Source of the DNA: Sediminibacillus massiliensis
GTDB lineage: Bacteria > Bacillota > Bacilli > Bacillales > Amphibacillaceae
DNA length: 64,000 nucleotides
Assembly: GCF_900156915.1 (NCBI RefSeq)
Contig: NZ_LT732535.1
Location: forward strand, 2,739,211-2,803,210
Direction: 5' to 3'
Positions 1 to 9,024 of the stretch are shown piece after piece. The notes under the pieces are model-generated. The model was not told the origin of the DNA, searched no databases, and saw nothing but the letters and a program-made list of their open reading frames with translations. The translations under genes were made by a program, and so were the position numbers. The number at the start of each line of letters is the position of its first letter. Within the stretch, counting starts at the first letter, position 1.

Positions 1-573
1 GACCAACTTCTGCTGCTCTTCTGTGAATTCCACTGCTCTGGCCGGTTTTTCTTCTTCCAAAGCGTCTTTCAATTTAGAAAGCACCTCGAATTCGGCTACT
101 GCCTCTTTATCTTTTTGTCTGGCCATTTTTTCAACACGCTGCAAGCGCTTCGTCACTGTCTCCAAGTCAGCGAGGATCAATTCCAGATTAATCGTTTCAA
201 TGTCTGAAATTGGATCTACTGTCCCGGAAACGTGTGTAATATTCTCATCCTGAAAACAACGGACAACATGGCTGATGGCATCCACCTGGCGAATATGGGA
301 CAAAAATTGGTTTCCTAAACCTTCCCCTTTGCTCGCCCCTTTTACAATACCTGCAATATCAGTGAATTCAAAAGCAGTCGGCACAGTTTTCTTGGGATTC
401 ACCAACTCTGTTAATTTAGTAAGACGATGGTCCGGTACTTCTACTATTCCTACGTTAGGATCTATTGTACAAAATGGGTAATTTGCCGATTCTGCTCCAG
501 CTTGGGTTATCGCATTAAATAACGTTGATTTGCCCACATTCGGTAAACCGACAATTCCTGTTGTTAAAGCCAT
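1..573 (-). CDS. ychF: Redox-regulated ATPase YchF (Obg family), partial
   Basis: Reads leftward and runs off the window start, so only about the first 191 residues are present. The N-terminus carries the P-loop GLPNVGKST at residues 9-17, the FNAITQAG stretch typical of YchF, and DIAG (G3) followed by KGASKGEGLGN. YchF is an Obg-like P-loop protein that prefers ATP, binds ribosomes and is linked to oxidative stress. The ATG at 573 has an AAGGAG ribosome site. The place next to yyzM and the parAB cluster matches B. subtilis (yyaF). The C-terminal TGS domain lies outside the window. Confidence 0.95.
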   Translation of the reverse strand, partial: MALTTGIVGLPNVGKSTLFNAITQAGAESANYPFCTIDPNVGIVEVPDHRLTKLTELVNPKKTVPTAFEFTDIAGIVKGASKGEGLGNQFLSHIRQVDAISHVVRCFQDENITHVSGTVDPISDIETINLELILADLETVTKRLQRVEKMARQKDKEAVAEFEVLSKLKDALEEEKPARAVEFTEEQQKLV

Positions 574-669
574 AAAAACTTCCACTCCTTAAGGATATCG
601 CTCATATGAACGTTTCAGTCATTCCAATTATAGATACACTTTTTCCAAATGACAAGTTATCATAATTGA

Positions 670-699
670 AAAACAAGGAGGCTGATTCTCCTTGTTTTT
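670..699. terminator. Rho-independent terminator, T-rich on both sides
   Basis: A 10-bp perfect stem (AAACAAGGAG / CTCCTTGTTT) with a 7-nt loop, flanked by A's on the left and T's on the right. It lies between the start of ychF and the end of yyzM, so it can end the leftward transcript of the yyzM group before ychF. Confidence 0.75.
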
Positions 700-758
700 G
701 GTTGATCCATCTATATTATTATAAACAACTAGTGATGACTGTCTTGATTGCATGAAAT

Positions 759-774
759 TGTTCCACGTGAAACA
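759..774. promoter_or_regulatory. parS: parS site (ParB/Spo0J binding)
   Basis: TGTTCCACGTGAAACA is a perfect match to the Bacillus parS palindrome. It is intergenic, between the terminator at 670 and the end of yyzM. ParB nucleates here and spreads, loading SMC near the origin. Confidence 0.92.
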
Positions 775-805
775 ACCAGTCTATACAATGCTGCATTCCA
801 CACTA

Positions 806-1003
806 TTACTCTTCTGTTCGTTCCAATACCTTCTTCAACTTACTATTGAACTTCTTTCTCGGAATGAGCACACTGTGTCCGCAGCCTTCACATTTTATCC
901 TTATGTCCATTCCCATCCGGATGATTTTCCAACGGTTTTCCCCACAAGGATGTGCTTTTTTCATTTGGACGACATCATTCAATTGATATTCCTTTTCCTG
1001 CAT
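806..1003 (-). CDS. yyzM: DUF951 family protein YyzM
   Basis: Small 65-residue protein with the DUF951 pattern: an N-terminal DVVQMKKAHPCG stretch followed by IKCEGCGHSVLIPRKKF. Two Cys/His-like positions (HPCG and CEGCGH) suggest a small metal-binding fold. Function unknown. The start is the ATG at 1003, with GAGGTGG 6 nt upstream. An in-frame GTG 15 nt earlier lies within that ribosome site and is unlikely to be used. The neighbour order ychF-yyzM-mscS is common in Bacillaceae. Confidence 0.8.
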   Translation of the reverse strand: MQEKEYQLNDVVQMKKAHPCGENRWKIIRMGMDIRIKCEGCGHSVLIPRKKFNSKLKKVLERTEE

Positions 1004-1023
1004 TATTGTCCACCTCACGATTT

Positions 1024-1905
1024 TTATCTATTATGATCGCCCTGCTGCTTTTCCCCAGAATACATTACCATCCGAGGTGCAGGTATATCTATACCGTGTT
1101 GATCGAACCGTCCCTTGATTTCTTTACGTAATATCCGTGCCATTTCCCAATGTTCCATAGGGTTTACCTCGGCAATTACCCGCAATACTACATGGGAGGT
1201 TTCCAATGTCTGTACACCCAGCAATTCAGGGGTTGCGATAAGCTGGGGATATTGCTGAGGCATTCCCTCGATCAAATCGAGAATGACCTTCTCCGCAAAT
1301 GGAATATCTGCTTCATATGGTACATTCACATCCACTACTGCAATACTGTTATGGATCGAATAATTAATAACCTGCGTAATATTTCCATTCGGGATTATAT
1401 TCAATTCTCCTGTCCAGCTTAGGACCTTTGTTGTCCGGAGACCTATTTCTTCCACAAAGCCCTCAGCCCCGGAAGTACGAATGAAATCTCCGACGGAAAA
1501 TTGGTCTTCAAAAATGATGAAAAAACCGGAAATAATGTCTCTGACAAGGTTTTGGGCCCCAAAGCCTATCGCAAGTCCCGCTACCCCGGCGCCGGTCAGC
1601 AGCGCCCCGATCGGAATTGTCAATGTATCCAGAATCATCACAAAAGCAGTGAAATAAACAACATATTTCAATGTATTTTGAACTAATTTTCTCAGTGTAT
1701 TTTCTCTTCGTTCCGAAATTCGGAACGGGCCAGTATCACGTCTGCTGAAAATTTTCACGACCAAAGAAGATCCTACCCGGACAATAAGTGTAGCAAGGAT
1801 TAAAATGACAATGATTTGCAAAAAACCCTTACCCAATGTCATCCAAAGTTCCGGACCCGAGACTTTTTCTACAAGTTTGCTCCATTCGGTCTTTAAAACG
1901 TCCAC
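1024..1905 (-). CDS. MscS-family mechanosensitive ion channel
   Basis: 293 residues. Hydrophobic helices lie near residues 28-48, 78-100 and 103-125. The third holds the glycine/alanine-rich pore helix GALLTGAGVAGLAIGFGAQN typical of MscS. It is followed by the beta domain (DQFSVGDFI, VEEIGLRTTKVL, IPNG) and an alpha/beta C-terminal domain. Such channels open under membrane tension and release solutes after hypo-osmotic shock, which fits a salt-exposed lifestyle. It lies 20 nt from yyzM and is probably cotranscribed. Confidence 0.9.
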   Translation of the reverse strand: MDVLKTEWSKLVEKVSGPELWMTLGKGFLQIIVILILATLIVRVGSSLVVKIFSRRDTGPFRISERRENTLRKLVQNTLKYVVYFTAFVMILDTLTIPIGALLTGAGVAGLAIGFGAQNLVRDIISGFFIIFEDQFSVGDFIRTSGAEGFVEEIGLRTTKVLSWTGELNIIPNGNITQVINYSIHNSIAVVDVNVPYEADIPFAEKVILDLIEGMPQQYPQLIATPELLGVQTLETSHVVLRVIAEVNPMEHWEMARILRKEIKGRFDQHGIDIPAPRMVMYSGEKQQGDHNR

Positions 1906-1950
1906 GTTCTCTCCCCCAACAGATTTTGATACTAGTCATTTTATCATTTT

Positions 1951-2970
1951 TTAAGGATTTTTGTAGCGATTTACGACCGGATACAAAATAATCGAGGATA
2001 AAACATAGAGATTTAATAGCCCATAGAGCGGGTATAGATATTCTATTAAGGTTGAAAAACCAATCGTGGTAAGAGGTAGCATGAACAGGACGGTTACAAA
2101 AGCCAGGATCCAAAGAGGTGTATGGAGCTTGTCACGGAATCTGGTTATAAGTCCCAGAGTACCAGACACTGCCGTGGTGAAAATTGCAAGCCAGAGTAAT
2201 ATCGACAAAAACAAAAACATCACATATGGATAATGTTTCAGAATGGCGAATAAAGGAATCTCATACAGGAGTACTTCATCCGATATTTGGACGAGGCTGT
2301 TGTTGTAAATATAGGAAATGACACCTAATACCAAACCACTTCCAATACTGGCAATCCATACCTCCCCTTTGCTTTTCATTTGGTTTCCGATAGCGCCAAG
2401 TACGGCGATCAACGGCAAAATGTTCAAGGCAGTAAAGGGGAATGCGGCTGGCCAATTTCTTTGTTTGGCTATGTCCGGAATGAAGGTCAATGAATGTTGG
2501 ATGGAAAAAATGAGTAATACGGACAGTAAACCGGTTATCAATAAGGGGAGGATGATGCTGTTCAACGATAGAACCCCTTTTATATCCCAAATGAACACTC
2601 CGACCAACGGAATGGATATCGCCATAATTCCCAACCAATAAGGAAAGTTGAATGCATGCCAGGTGGCTCCGCTGCCGGCAAGCATAATAACAGTGGTAGA
2701 GAACAGATACAAAATGATCATCCCATCATAAAGAATAGATAATCGTTTTCCTACGATCATCCTCAGCACGGGTATGTAATGGGTAGACTCACTCTCATAG
2801 CAAATTTTCAGGACTACATAACAACTGAGTGTAAATAATATAGTAAACAACAGGATAGCCAGTCCGCTTTCTGTTCCGAAAAACTGCCATAATTCCCGGC
2901 CCGAAGCATATCCCGCGCCAATCATTGTGCCTACTATTAAAAACATCCACTTCAAGCCTGCGCTCCACAT
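1951..2970 (-). CDS. YkvI-family polytopic membrane protein
   Basis: 339 residues with about ten hydrophobic helices. The N-terminal GTMIGAGYASGRE (residues 14-26) is the signature of the YkvI-type transporter-like family, distantly related to amino-acid/cation symporters of the LeuT-like fold. No substrate can be inferred. It starts at ATG 2970 behind an AAGGTGG-like site and lies just upstream of the MscS gene on the same strand. The divergent neighbour is yyaC. Confidence 0.75.
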   Translation of the reverse strand: MWSAGLKWMFLIVGTMIGAGYASGRELWQFFGTESGLAILLFTILFTLSCYVVLKICYESESTHYIPVLRMIVGKRLSILYDGMIILYLFSTTVIMLAGSGATWHAFNFPYWLGIMAISIPLVGVFIWDIKGVLSLNSIILPLLITGLLSVLLIFSIQHSLTFIPDIAKQRNWPAAFPFTALNILPLIAVLGAIGNQMKSKGEVWIASIGSGLVLGVISYIYNNSLVQISDEVLLYEIPLFAILKHYPYVMFLFLSILLWLAIFTTAVSGTLGLITRFRDKLHTPLWILAFVTVLFMLPLTTIGFSTLIEYLYPLYGLLNLYVLSSIILYPVVNRYKNP

Positions 2971-3055
2971 ATTTCTGCCACCTTCTTTTCTTGTTAGGTA
3001 TAGAAATCAAGAAAAATCCGTATACTAATACCAATATGTTTCTGGAGGATAAGCT

Positions 3056-3646
3056 ATGAATCTAAAAAGTAGATTTTCCGGCAAAAAAGAAGGACGTTTT
3101 CACTTTAATGACGAGGGGATAAATAAACAACTCGGAACAGGTATATGGAATTTACTACCCGAAGATGTGAAAGAAATTGTCATAGTGTGTGTGGGTACCG
3201 ATCGTTCCACCGGTGACTCACTAGGCCCTTTGACAGGTACTTTACTTAATGAAAAAAACACGAAAATGATTTCTGTTTATGGCACCCTTGAGGAACCGAT
3301 TCATGCCGTAAATTTAGAAGAAAAGATGGCATTGATTCATCAAGAACATCCCGAAGCCTTTATTATAGCCATCGATGCATGCCTCGGCCGTGTGAACTCG
3401 ATCGGTTCAATCGTCTTGGCGCCAGGACCTTTAAAACCTGGAGCTGCCTTAAAAAAGCCACTTCCCGACGTCGGAGATATTCATTTGACAGGGGTGGTCA
3501 ATGTAAGTGGCTATATGGAATTCTTTGTTTTGCAGAACACACGGCTGAATACTGTCATGCAAATGGCCCGCAAACTATCTGACGTACTCTATCAATTGGA
3601 TAAAAAGTTGACCCAGGCAAAAGTCTATCCATTGGAAGCACGTTAA
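3056..3646 (+). CDS. yyaC: Spore protease-like protein YyaC (DUF1256)
   Basis: 196 residues matching the YyaC/DUF1256 family: VCVGTDRSTGDSLGPLTGT, then IIAIDACLGRVNSIGSI and LAPGPLKPGAALKKPLP. The family resembles the hydrogenase-maturation/GPR protease fold and is found in spore formers, supporting an endospore-forming host. The ribosome site is GGAGG before ATG 3056. It is the only plus-strand gene in the first 15 kb and ends at a shared terminator facing the DUF554 gene. Confidence 0.9.
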   Translation: MNLKSRFSGKKEGRFHFNDEGINKQLGTGIWNLLPEDVKEIVIVCVGTDRSTGDSLGPLTGTLLNEKNTKMISVYGTLEEPIHAVNLEEKMALIHQEHPEAFIIAIDACLGRVNSIGSIVLAPGPLKPGAALKKPLPDVGDIHLTGVVNVSGYMEFFVLQNTRLNTVMQMARKLSDVLYQLDKKLTQAKVYPLEAR

Positions 3647-3676
3647 AAGCCAGCAGTTTGCTGCTGGCTTCTTTTA
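3647..3676. terminator. Bidirectional terminator between yyaC and DUF554 gene
   Basis: Perfect 10-bp stem AAGCCAGCAG / CTGCTGGCTT with a TTTG loop and T's downstream. It serves yyaC on the plus strand and overlaps the 3' end of the convergent gene. Confidence 0.85.
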
Positions 3677-4378
3677 CAGGAATAAACCATATAAGTAGTA
3701 GATAAAACCGACTGTCAAAAGAGCAGGTAACAAATTCGCCACTCGGATATGAGTCAACTTCAAGAGGTTCAAACCGATAGCGACAATCATCAAGCCCCCT
3801 GTTGCTGTCATTTCTGCAATAAACCCTTCCAGAAATTCTGCCGGGAGCCAGCGGTCGATCTGGGTGGAAAGAAGGGCTATACTGCCTTCATAAAGAACCA
3901 CAGGAATAACGGAAAATACAACTCCGAAACCTAAAGTCGTTGTCAAAACCAGGGCCACAAAGCCGTCAATAATAGATTTAGTAATCAATACTTCGTGATC
4001 ACCGCGGATACCACTGTCCAACGCACCGATTACAGACATAGCCCCTATCACGAAAATCAAGGAAGCTGTGATAAAGCCTTGGGCAACTCCTACCTCTTTA
4101 TTGGATTGAAATTTGCTTTCAATCCACTGTCCTGCATCATTTAGTTTCTTCTCCAAATAAAGTGATTCACCGATGATCGCCCCTGATAACAGACTGAGCA
4201 GTACAACCACGATGTTCTCTGTCTCAAAAGCCATTTGCATTCCAATTAATACCACTGCTAAGCCGATGCCGTGCATGACTGTTTCTTTATGACGTTCAGG
4301 AATCTTTGTGAAAAACAACCCGATCGTTGATCCACAGATGATACATATGCCATTTATGATTGTTCCAAGAAGTACCAT
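3674..4378 (-). CDS. DUF554 family membrane protein
   Basis: 234 residues with 6-7 hydrophobic helices. The opening MVLLGTIINGICIICGSTIG and the internal GALDSGIRGDHEVLITKS are hallmarks of DUF554 (YqgA/YdfK type). It is a likely transporter of unknown substrate. The ATG at 4378 is followed upstream by the near-parS palindrome and a dispersed repeat, so its promoter lies in a decorated intergenic region. Confidence 0.85.
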   Translation of the reverse strand: MVLLGTIINGICIICGSTIGLFFTKIPERHKETVMHGIGLAVVLIGMQMAFETENIVVVLLSLLSGAIIGESLYLEKKLNDAGQWIESKFQSNKEVGVAQGFITASLIFVIGAMSVIGALDSGIRGDHEVLITKSIIDGFVALVLTTTLGFGVVFSVIPVVLYEGSIALLSTQIDRWLPAEFLEGFIAEMTATGGLMIVAIGLNLLKLTHIRVANLLPALLTVGFIYYLYGLFL

Positions 4379-4409
4379 TGTTACATCTCCATCTATGTAA
4401 TTTTACTGC

Positions 4410-4425
4410 TGTTTCATGTGAAACG
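4410..4425. promoter_or_regulatory. Degenerate parS-like palindrome
   Basis: TGTTTCATGTGAAACG differs from the parS consensus at two positions (C8 to T, A16 to G). It is intergenic, upstream of the DUF554 gene and about 0.5 kb beyond the end of parB. It could be a weak ParB site or chance. Confidence 0.4.
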
Positions 4426-4556
4426 AAGAAAGAAAAAACACTTTTCAAATTGACTCTTTCTATGTACATTGTTGTTTTCATTTCATAGTTGAGAGAAACT
4501 GCGAACTAGTGAAAATTACTTTTGTGACGTTTTCTCTCATTCTGATGTTCATTGAG

Positions 4557-4772
4557 TGTTGGTACTCGCTGCGGCAGAACACTTCGCTTTCCATGGGCAC
4601 GGCCTCAGCCACTTCCGAAGACCCCGCAGTGAAAGCACTTTGCTCACGAGGACAAGTAAGGCTTCGACAGCGAATCATCGCACGCAGAAAATGGCTTTGT
4701 ATTTTCAAGGAGGCTGAGGTGCTGCCCCCGGAAAGGGAGTATTTTTCCGCAGCGACGGCTCACCACTCAATC
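4557..4772. repeat. Dispersed intergenic repeat, copy A (composite)
   Basis: This 215-bp stretch contains two arms of the same repeat facing each other: TTCGCTTTCCATGGGC...CCGAAGACCCCGCAG on one side, and GGAGGCTGAGG...CGGAAAGGGAGTATTTTTCCGCAGCG on the other. The same units recur at 15926, 16318 and 30443. An ORF can be drawn through it, but its composition is that of the repeat. With the flanks it fills the 536-bp gap between the DUF554 gene and parB. Confidence 0.75.
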
Positions 4773-4857
4773 CGAAAAGGATGGGAGGAAGCCACACCAA
4801 ATTATGTCGTAGTTTATCTAAAAAGAGAAAATAAATTTAAGATTATAAAAATATAGC

Positions 4858-4905
4858 ATAAAAAAAGCCTGAACCAAAGGAATTAGTATCCAATGCTCAA
4901 GCCCG
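4858..4905 (-). terminator. Terminator of the parA-parB operon
   Basis: On the minus strand GGGCTTGAGC pairs with GGTTCAGGCT (8 bp with G-U pairs) and is followed by a run of seven T's, about 10 nt past the parB stop. Confidence 0.65.
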
Positions 4906-4914
4906 GCCGTTTAT

Positions 4915-5757
4915 TTATGATTGAAACTTACCTAAGATTCTTTCCAGATCTTCGTTGGAGAAAAATTCAATCTCTATTTTCCCTTTCCTCTTCCCTCTCT
5001 GGATGGTCACTCCTGTTCCGAGATGCTCTCTTAAGAGATTTTCTCTTTCAGATAGAAACACGTCTTTTTTTGATTTTTCCCGTTTCTTTTTTTGAGGAAC
5101 CTTTTCGTTTATCTGGATAATAAGTTGTTCAACCTGACGTACATTCAACGATTCTTTTTGAATTTTTTCCACCAATGACAACAACTTTTCCTTATCTTTC
5201 AATCCAAGTAAGGCTCGTCCATGTCCCATGGACAATTCTCCATTATTAATGAGATTCGCCACTTCTTCCGGCAAGGTCAACAATCGGACCAGGTTAGCTA
5301 TATGCGGCCTGCTCTTGCCAAGCCGTTTTGCTAATTCTTCCTGAGTAATTTTCAACTCTTTCATCAAATTGGCATAAGCTGTCGCTTCCTCGATCGGCGA
5401 TAAATCTTCTCGCTGTAAATTCTCCAACAAAGCGAGTTCCATCATTTTGTCATCGTTCAATTCTTTTATGATAACAGGGATATGAGCAAGCCCAGCTTCT
5501 TTTGCAGCCCGAAAACGCCGCTCCCCGACAACGATTTCGTAACCTTTTATACTCTTTCTAACAATTAAAGGTTGAAGAATTCCATACTCAATAATCGATT
5601 CCTTTAATTCCTCAATCGACTCGGTATGAAAAGTTTTTCGTGGCTGATATGGATTCGGCCTGCACTCTTTCACAGGAATTTCCTGGACCGACTCATCCTT
5701 TTTTGTATCTAACTCAGGAAAAAAAGCATTAATACCTTTCCCCAACCCTCTCGCCAT
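4915..5757 (-). CDS. parB: Chromosome-partitioning protein ParB / Spo0J
   Basis: 280 residues. The N-terminal domain carries the CTPase/ParB box (RPNPYQPRKTF, then GERRFRAAKEAG). A helix-turn-helix follows (ITQEELAKRLGKSRPHIAN, about residues 135-155), then a C-terminal dimer domain. It binds parS, slides as a CTP-dependent clamp, loads SMC and works with ParA. The start (ATG 5757) overlaps the 3' end of parA by 29 nt, implying coupled translation. It is distinguished from Noc at 6663 by sequence and by its place directly after parA. Confidence 0.95.
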   Translation of the reverse strand: MARGLGKGINAFFPELDTKKDESVQEIPVKECRPNPYQPRKTFHTESIEELKESIIEYGILQPLIVRKSIKGYEIVVGERRFRAAKEAGLAHIPVIIKELNDDKMMELALLENLQREDLSPIEEATAYANLMKELKITQEELAKRLGKSRPHIANLVRLLTLPEEVANLINNGELSMGHGRALLGLKDKEKLLSLVEKIQKESLNVRQVEQLIIQINEKVPQKKKREKSKKDVFLSERENLLREHLGTGVTIQRGKRKGKIEIEFFSNEDLERILGKFQS

Positions 5758-6511
5758 TAGCGATCACTTCCTTTGCTAAATCTAAATAAACCTCCGCCCC
5801 GCGAGACTTCGGATCATATATAATTATTGGCTGGCCATGGCTAGGCGCTTCTCCAAGTCTTACATTTCTTGGAATAATAGATTGGTAGACTTTATCTTGA
5901 AAGTATTTTTTCACTTCTTCAATTACCTGAATACCCAAATTGGTCCTGGCATCCAGCATAGTCAATAAAACGCCTTCTATCATCAGTTGTTTGTTAAGGT
6001 GCTTTTGAACAAGTCTTATCGTATTCAATAACTGGCTGAGCCCTTCCAACGCGTAATATTCACACTGCACTGGGATCATGACAGTGTCAGATGCAGTCAA
6101 TGAATTTATCGTCAATAACCCAAGGGAGGGTGGACAATCGATAATTACATAATCGTATTGATCCTTCACACTATCAATTGCTTTCTTCAAACGAACTTCT
6201 CTCGATATTGTCGGCACCAATTCAATTTCAGCACCGGCTAGTTGAATTGTTGCAGGAATGATATCCAAGTTTTCTACGGTTGTAGGAACGCGTACTTTTT
6301 CAGCTTCCAAGTCATCAACCAGCACATTGTAGATGCAATGCTCCACGTCAGCTTTATTTATCCCCACTCCACTAGTCGCATTTCCTTGAGGATCGATGTC
6401 GACAAGCAGCACTTTATGGTTTAAATATGCTAGACATGCACTTAAATTAACTGCTGAAGTAGTCTTTCCTACGCCACCCTTTTGATTCGCAATGGCGATT
6501 ACTTTTCCCAT
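5729..6511 (-). CDS. parA: Chromosome-partitioning ATPase ParA / Soj
   Basis: 260 residues, typical for Soj. The deviant Walker A NQKGGVGKTT is at residues 9-18, followed by DIDPQGNATSG and the Walker B-like VIIDCPPSLG. It is a DNA-bound dimeric ATPase that positions ParB-parS complexes and, in B. subtilis, also regulates DnaA. It starts at ATG 6511 and forms an operon with parB. Confidence 0.96.
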   Translation of the reverse strand: MGKVIAIANQKGGVGKTTSAVNLSACLAYLNHKVLLVDIDPQGNATSGVGINKADVEHCIYNVLVDDLEAEKVRVPTTVENLDIIPATIQLAGAEIELVPTISREVRLKKAIDSVKDQYDYVIIDCPPSLGLLTINSLTASDTVMIPVQCEYYALEGLSQLLNTIRLVQKHLNKQLMIEGVLLTMLDARTNLGIQVIEEVKKYFQDKVYQSIIPRNVRLGEAPSHGQPIIIYDPKSRGAEVYLDLAKEVIANGERVGERY

Positions 6512-6662
6512 GGTGTCACCTACCTAAGACTAAATACTATTTTATTTTACCATTTTTTCATTTTTCTGGACGAGCTATTTCTCCATTTTATGAATTGTTA
6601 ATAGATTGTAATCTTTTCTGTCTGACACGGTATTAAAATACCCACCTGGAACAGATGGGGAT

Positions 6663-7529
6663 TTACTCTTTCGTATTTTTCTTTGGAATCTTTATGGTAA
6701 TTTGATAATAATCTTCATAATCTTCTTCATCGGTTTCCAAATTGATACCCGTATCAGATACCATATTCAGAGACTGGCGGATCGTATTCATCGCAATCCG
6801 CATGTCTTTATTGACGCCTTTCAATCTTGGCTTTTTATTTTTAGGCTTATCATCAAATAGTTTGGCAATCCGTTCTTCCGTCTGTTTGACATTCAAACTC
6901 TTTTCAATGATTTCCTCTAGAATTTTTTCTTGTTTTTCCGATTCTTTCAATACAATCAACGCTCTGGCATGGCGCTCTGTAATCTTTTTTTCCAGCAAAG
7001 CAACTTGAACTTTCTCCGGAAGTTTCAACAACCTCATTTTGTTCGCAATAGTGGATTGGCTCTTTCCAAGACGCTGTGCCAATGCTTCCTGCGTGAGTCC
7101 ATGAAGTTCCAATAAACGCTCATATGCCCTGGCTTCTTCAATAACCGTCAACTCTTCTCTTTGCAAGTTTTCGATTAATGCCACAGAAGCTGTCTCGGTG
7201 TCGCTCATTTCCCGAATAATAGCAGGAACCTTTTCCCACTCCAAGTATTGAACAGCACGCCATCTTCTTTCACCGGCAATCAGCTCATAGCTGTCCTCCT
7301 GTTGTTCTATTTTACGAACAACGATTGGCTGAATCATTCCATGGGTATGGATGGTTTGTGCCAGCTCTTCTATTTTTTCCTGGCTGAAAATGGAGCGAGG
7401 CTGATAACGGTTAGGTTCAATTTGTTTTACGGGAAGTTGGATTACTTCATCCGGATGATACTCTTCTTGCACTTCTGAATCTGATTTATCTCCTAGTCCG
7501 AATATACGGCTGAAAGGGTGTAACACCAT
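6663..7529 (-). CDS. noc: Nucleoid occlusion protein Noc
   Basis: 288 residues. The short amphipathic N-terminus ([12 protein letters not shown]) resembles the membrane-targeting sequence of Noc. It is followed by a ParB-type box ([23 protein letters not shown]) and a helix-turn-helix ([19 protein letters not shown]). Noc is a ParB paralogue that binds its own sites and blocks division over the nucleoid. The place between parA and rsmG is the B. subtilis yyaA/noc position. An ATP-grasp gene now separates it from rsmG. The start is ATG 7529 with an AAAGGTGGTG site. Confidence 0.93.
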   Translation of the reverse strand: MVLHPFSRIFGLGDKSDSEVQEEYHPDEVIQLPVKQIEPNRYQPRSIFSQEKIEELAQTIHTHGMIQPIVVRKIEQQEDSYELIAGERRWRAVQYLEWEKVPAIIREMSDTETASVALIENLQREELTVIEEARAYERLLELHGLTQEALAQRLGKSQSTIANKMRLLKLPEKVQVALLEKKITERHARALIVLKESEKQEKILEEIIEKSLNVKQTEERIAKLFDDKPKNKKPRLKGVNKDMRIAMNTIRQSLNMVSDTGINLETDEEDYEDYYQITIKIPKKNTKE

Positions 7530-7574
7530 CAGACACCACCTTTATTAAACGATCCTTGGCTGTCTCAGATGACC

Positions 7575-7590
7575 TGTTCCACGTGAAACA
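7575..7590. promoter_or_regulatory. parS: parS site upstream of noc
   Basis: TGTTCCACGTGAAACA, a perfect parS palindrome identical to the site at 759, in the 294-bp gap upstream of noc. Apart from a short imperfect hairpin after it, the rest of this gap holds only the terminator at 7775. Confidence 0.93.
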
Positions 7591-7774
7591 ATCAAATGGA
7601 GACAGAAAAAAGCGCTGCAGACAGAAGCTGCTGCGCATTATTAGCCATCTCAGTTTCTTCTATCATTTTATCATATATCTATCGGGAAAAGTATGGTTGT
7701 TGTTTGTAATTTTTTAAAATTTCCCTGTTATGTAAGAAACTCAAATTCATAGAAAGGCAAACCTTCGGGCAATT

Positions 7775-7810
7775 AAGAACCTGGCCTATCTGAAATCAGG
7801 CCAGGTTCTC
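7775..7810 (-). terminator. Terminator of the ATP-grasp gene
   Basis: Perfect 11-bp stem GAACCTGGCCT / AGGCCAGGTTC with a 10-nt loop, just past the stop of the ATP-grasp gene on the minus strand. The T-run is weak. Confidence 0.6.
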
Positions 7811-7823
7811 CAACAATCTAGCA

Positions 7824-8870
7824 TTATGAATTTTTGTATTTAACCTTTGTTTCATCTATTTGTGTGACAACATCATATCTGGCAAGTTCTACATCAGGGG
7901 TTGATTCCAGCCATTCCTGTTTAATTTCCTTCCCGGCCAGACTGGCGATATATGCTGCAGGTATATTCGCCCCCGCAGCATGTGAGAAGGCATAGCCACC
8001 ACCAAATCGTGGATTTATATCAATAACATAATATTCTTTGCCATCATAAAAAACATCGGTATTTAAATAACCTTCATGTTTGAGATTTTCACCTAATTTC
8101 CTGCCCAGGGACAGAATATCTTCATTATTGCTCGTAATTGTTTTATCAATGTCTCCTCCCCTCATCGCAAGTTGTTTCCTTGCAAAAGAGGTTAAATAAT
8201 TACCATTCTGGTCATTGACGACATCGAGACTATATTTTTCTCCTTCGATAACTTCCTGAATCAGTACATTGTCTTCTGAATTTTTATCAGTGACTGTATC
8301 CAGTACAGATTCCTCCAATCGTTGTACTGCCAGCTTATAGGCTGAATTTAACTGATCAAGGTTATGCACGATTTCCATAGCAATCGACCCCGAACCATTC
8401 CTTGGTTTTACAATAAATGGAAAATCCACCTCGTTGTTTTTGATGGCCTTTTCCGTTTCCTCCACAGTGAAGTATGTCTTTGGTGTTTTCAAACCGAATG
8501 GTCCCAACAGCTGCGTGTACTTCCCTTTATCCCTTACTTTGTCGACGATATCCTGATCAGGGGCAAGTACTGTGATTCCCTTGTCTGTAAAAAGCTGCTT
8601 ACTTGCGGCTATTTTTGGTGCTTCTAAGTCATTGAGAGGCACTAAAACGTCGACTTCTCTTTCTTTACATACTTTCAACAATTCATCTATATAATCATCA
8701 TCGGCTTGTTTCGGTACGACGTATGCGTAATCTGCCGCCTGGAGTGAAGGGGCGTTGTAATCGGAATCAACCACAACAATGTTTCCGGATATGCCTGCTT
8801 CCTTTAATGCATTTTTAAAAAACTCGATGAAATCTATCCTTCTAGCACCAGTCGTTATTAATATATTCAT
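7824..8870 (-). CDS. ATP-grasp domain protein (carboxylate-amine ligase type)
   Basis: 348 residues. An N-terminal Rossmann-like part (NILITTGARRIDFIEFF, IVVVDSDYNAPS) is followed by an ATP-grasp fold: FPFIVKPRNGSGSIAM (ATP-binding loop, about residues 150-165), VLIQEVIEGEKYSLDVV and the metal-binding YVIDINPRFGGGY. Such enzymes resemble the CarB large subunit and join a carboxylate to an amine or thiol using ATP. The substrate is unknown. It stands alone between noc and rsmG with its own terminator, so it looks like an insertion into the conserved B. subtilis order. Confidence 0.8.
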   Translation of the reverse strand: MNILITTGARRIDFIEFFKNALKEAGISGNIVVVDSDYNAPSLQAADYAYVVPKQADDDYIDELLKVCKEREVDVLVPLNDLEAPKIAASKQLFTDKGITVLAPDQDIVDKVRDKGKYTQLLGPFGLKTPKTYFTVEETEKAIKNNEVDFPFIVKPRNGSGSIAMEIVHNLDQLNSAYKLAVQRLEESVLDTVTDKNSEDNVLIQEVIEGEKYSLDVVNDQNGNYLTSFARKQLAMRGGDIDKTITSNNEDILSLGRKLGENLKHEGYLNTDVFYDGKEYYVIDINPRFGGGYAFSHAAGANIPAAYIASLAGKEIKQEWLESTPDVELARYDVVTQIDETKVKYKNS

Positions 8871-8989
8871 AATAGCTCCTCCAACCTTGTGTTATTTGTT
8901 TTTAGTACTACTTGTATCCCCACCTGGGAAAGGTTGCAAACCTTTGTAATAAAATAGTTAAACAAATGTAGTATAAAAGGTTGTCATAA

Positions 8990-9020
8990 TAAAAGAGCTG
9001 CCTGTGACAGGCAGCTCTTA
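8990..9020 (-). terminator. Terminator after rsmG
   Basis: Perfect 12-bp stem AAGAGCTGCCTG / CAGGCAGCTCTT with a TGA loop, followed by TTTTATT on the minus strand. It ends the mnmE-mnmG-rsmG operon. Confidence 0.85.
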
Positions 9021-9024
9021 AAAT

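Noticed and set aside
1829-2113. Overlapping minus-strand frame spanning the MscS and YkvI-like genes
   Set aside because: Shadow frame over two well-supported genes.
4509-4856. 115-codon open frame between the DUF554 gene and parB
   Set aside because: It runs through the dispersed repeat, has no ribosome site, and its protein looks like translated repeat sequence.
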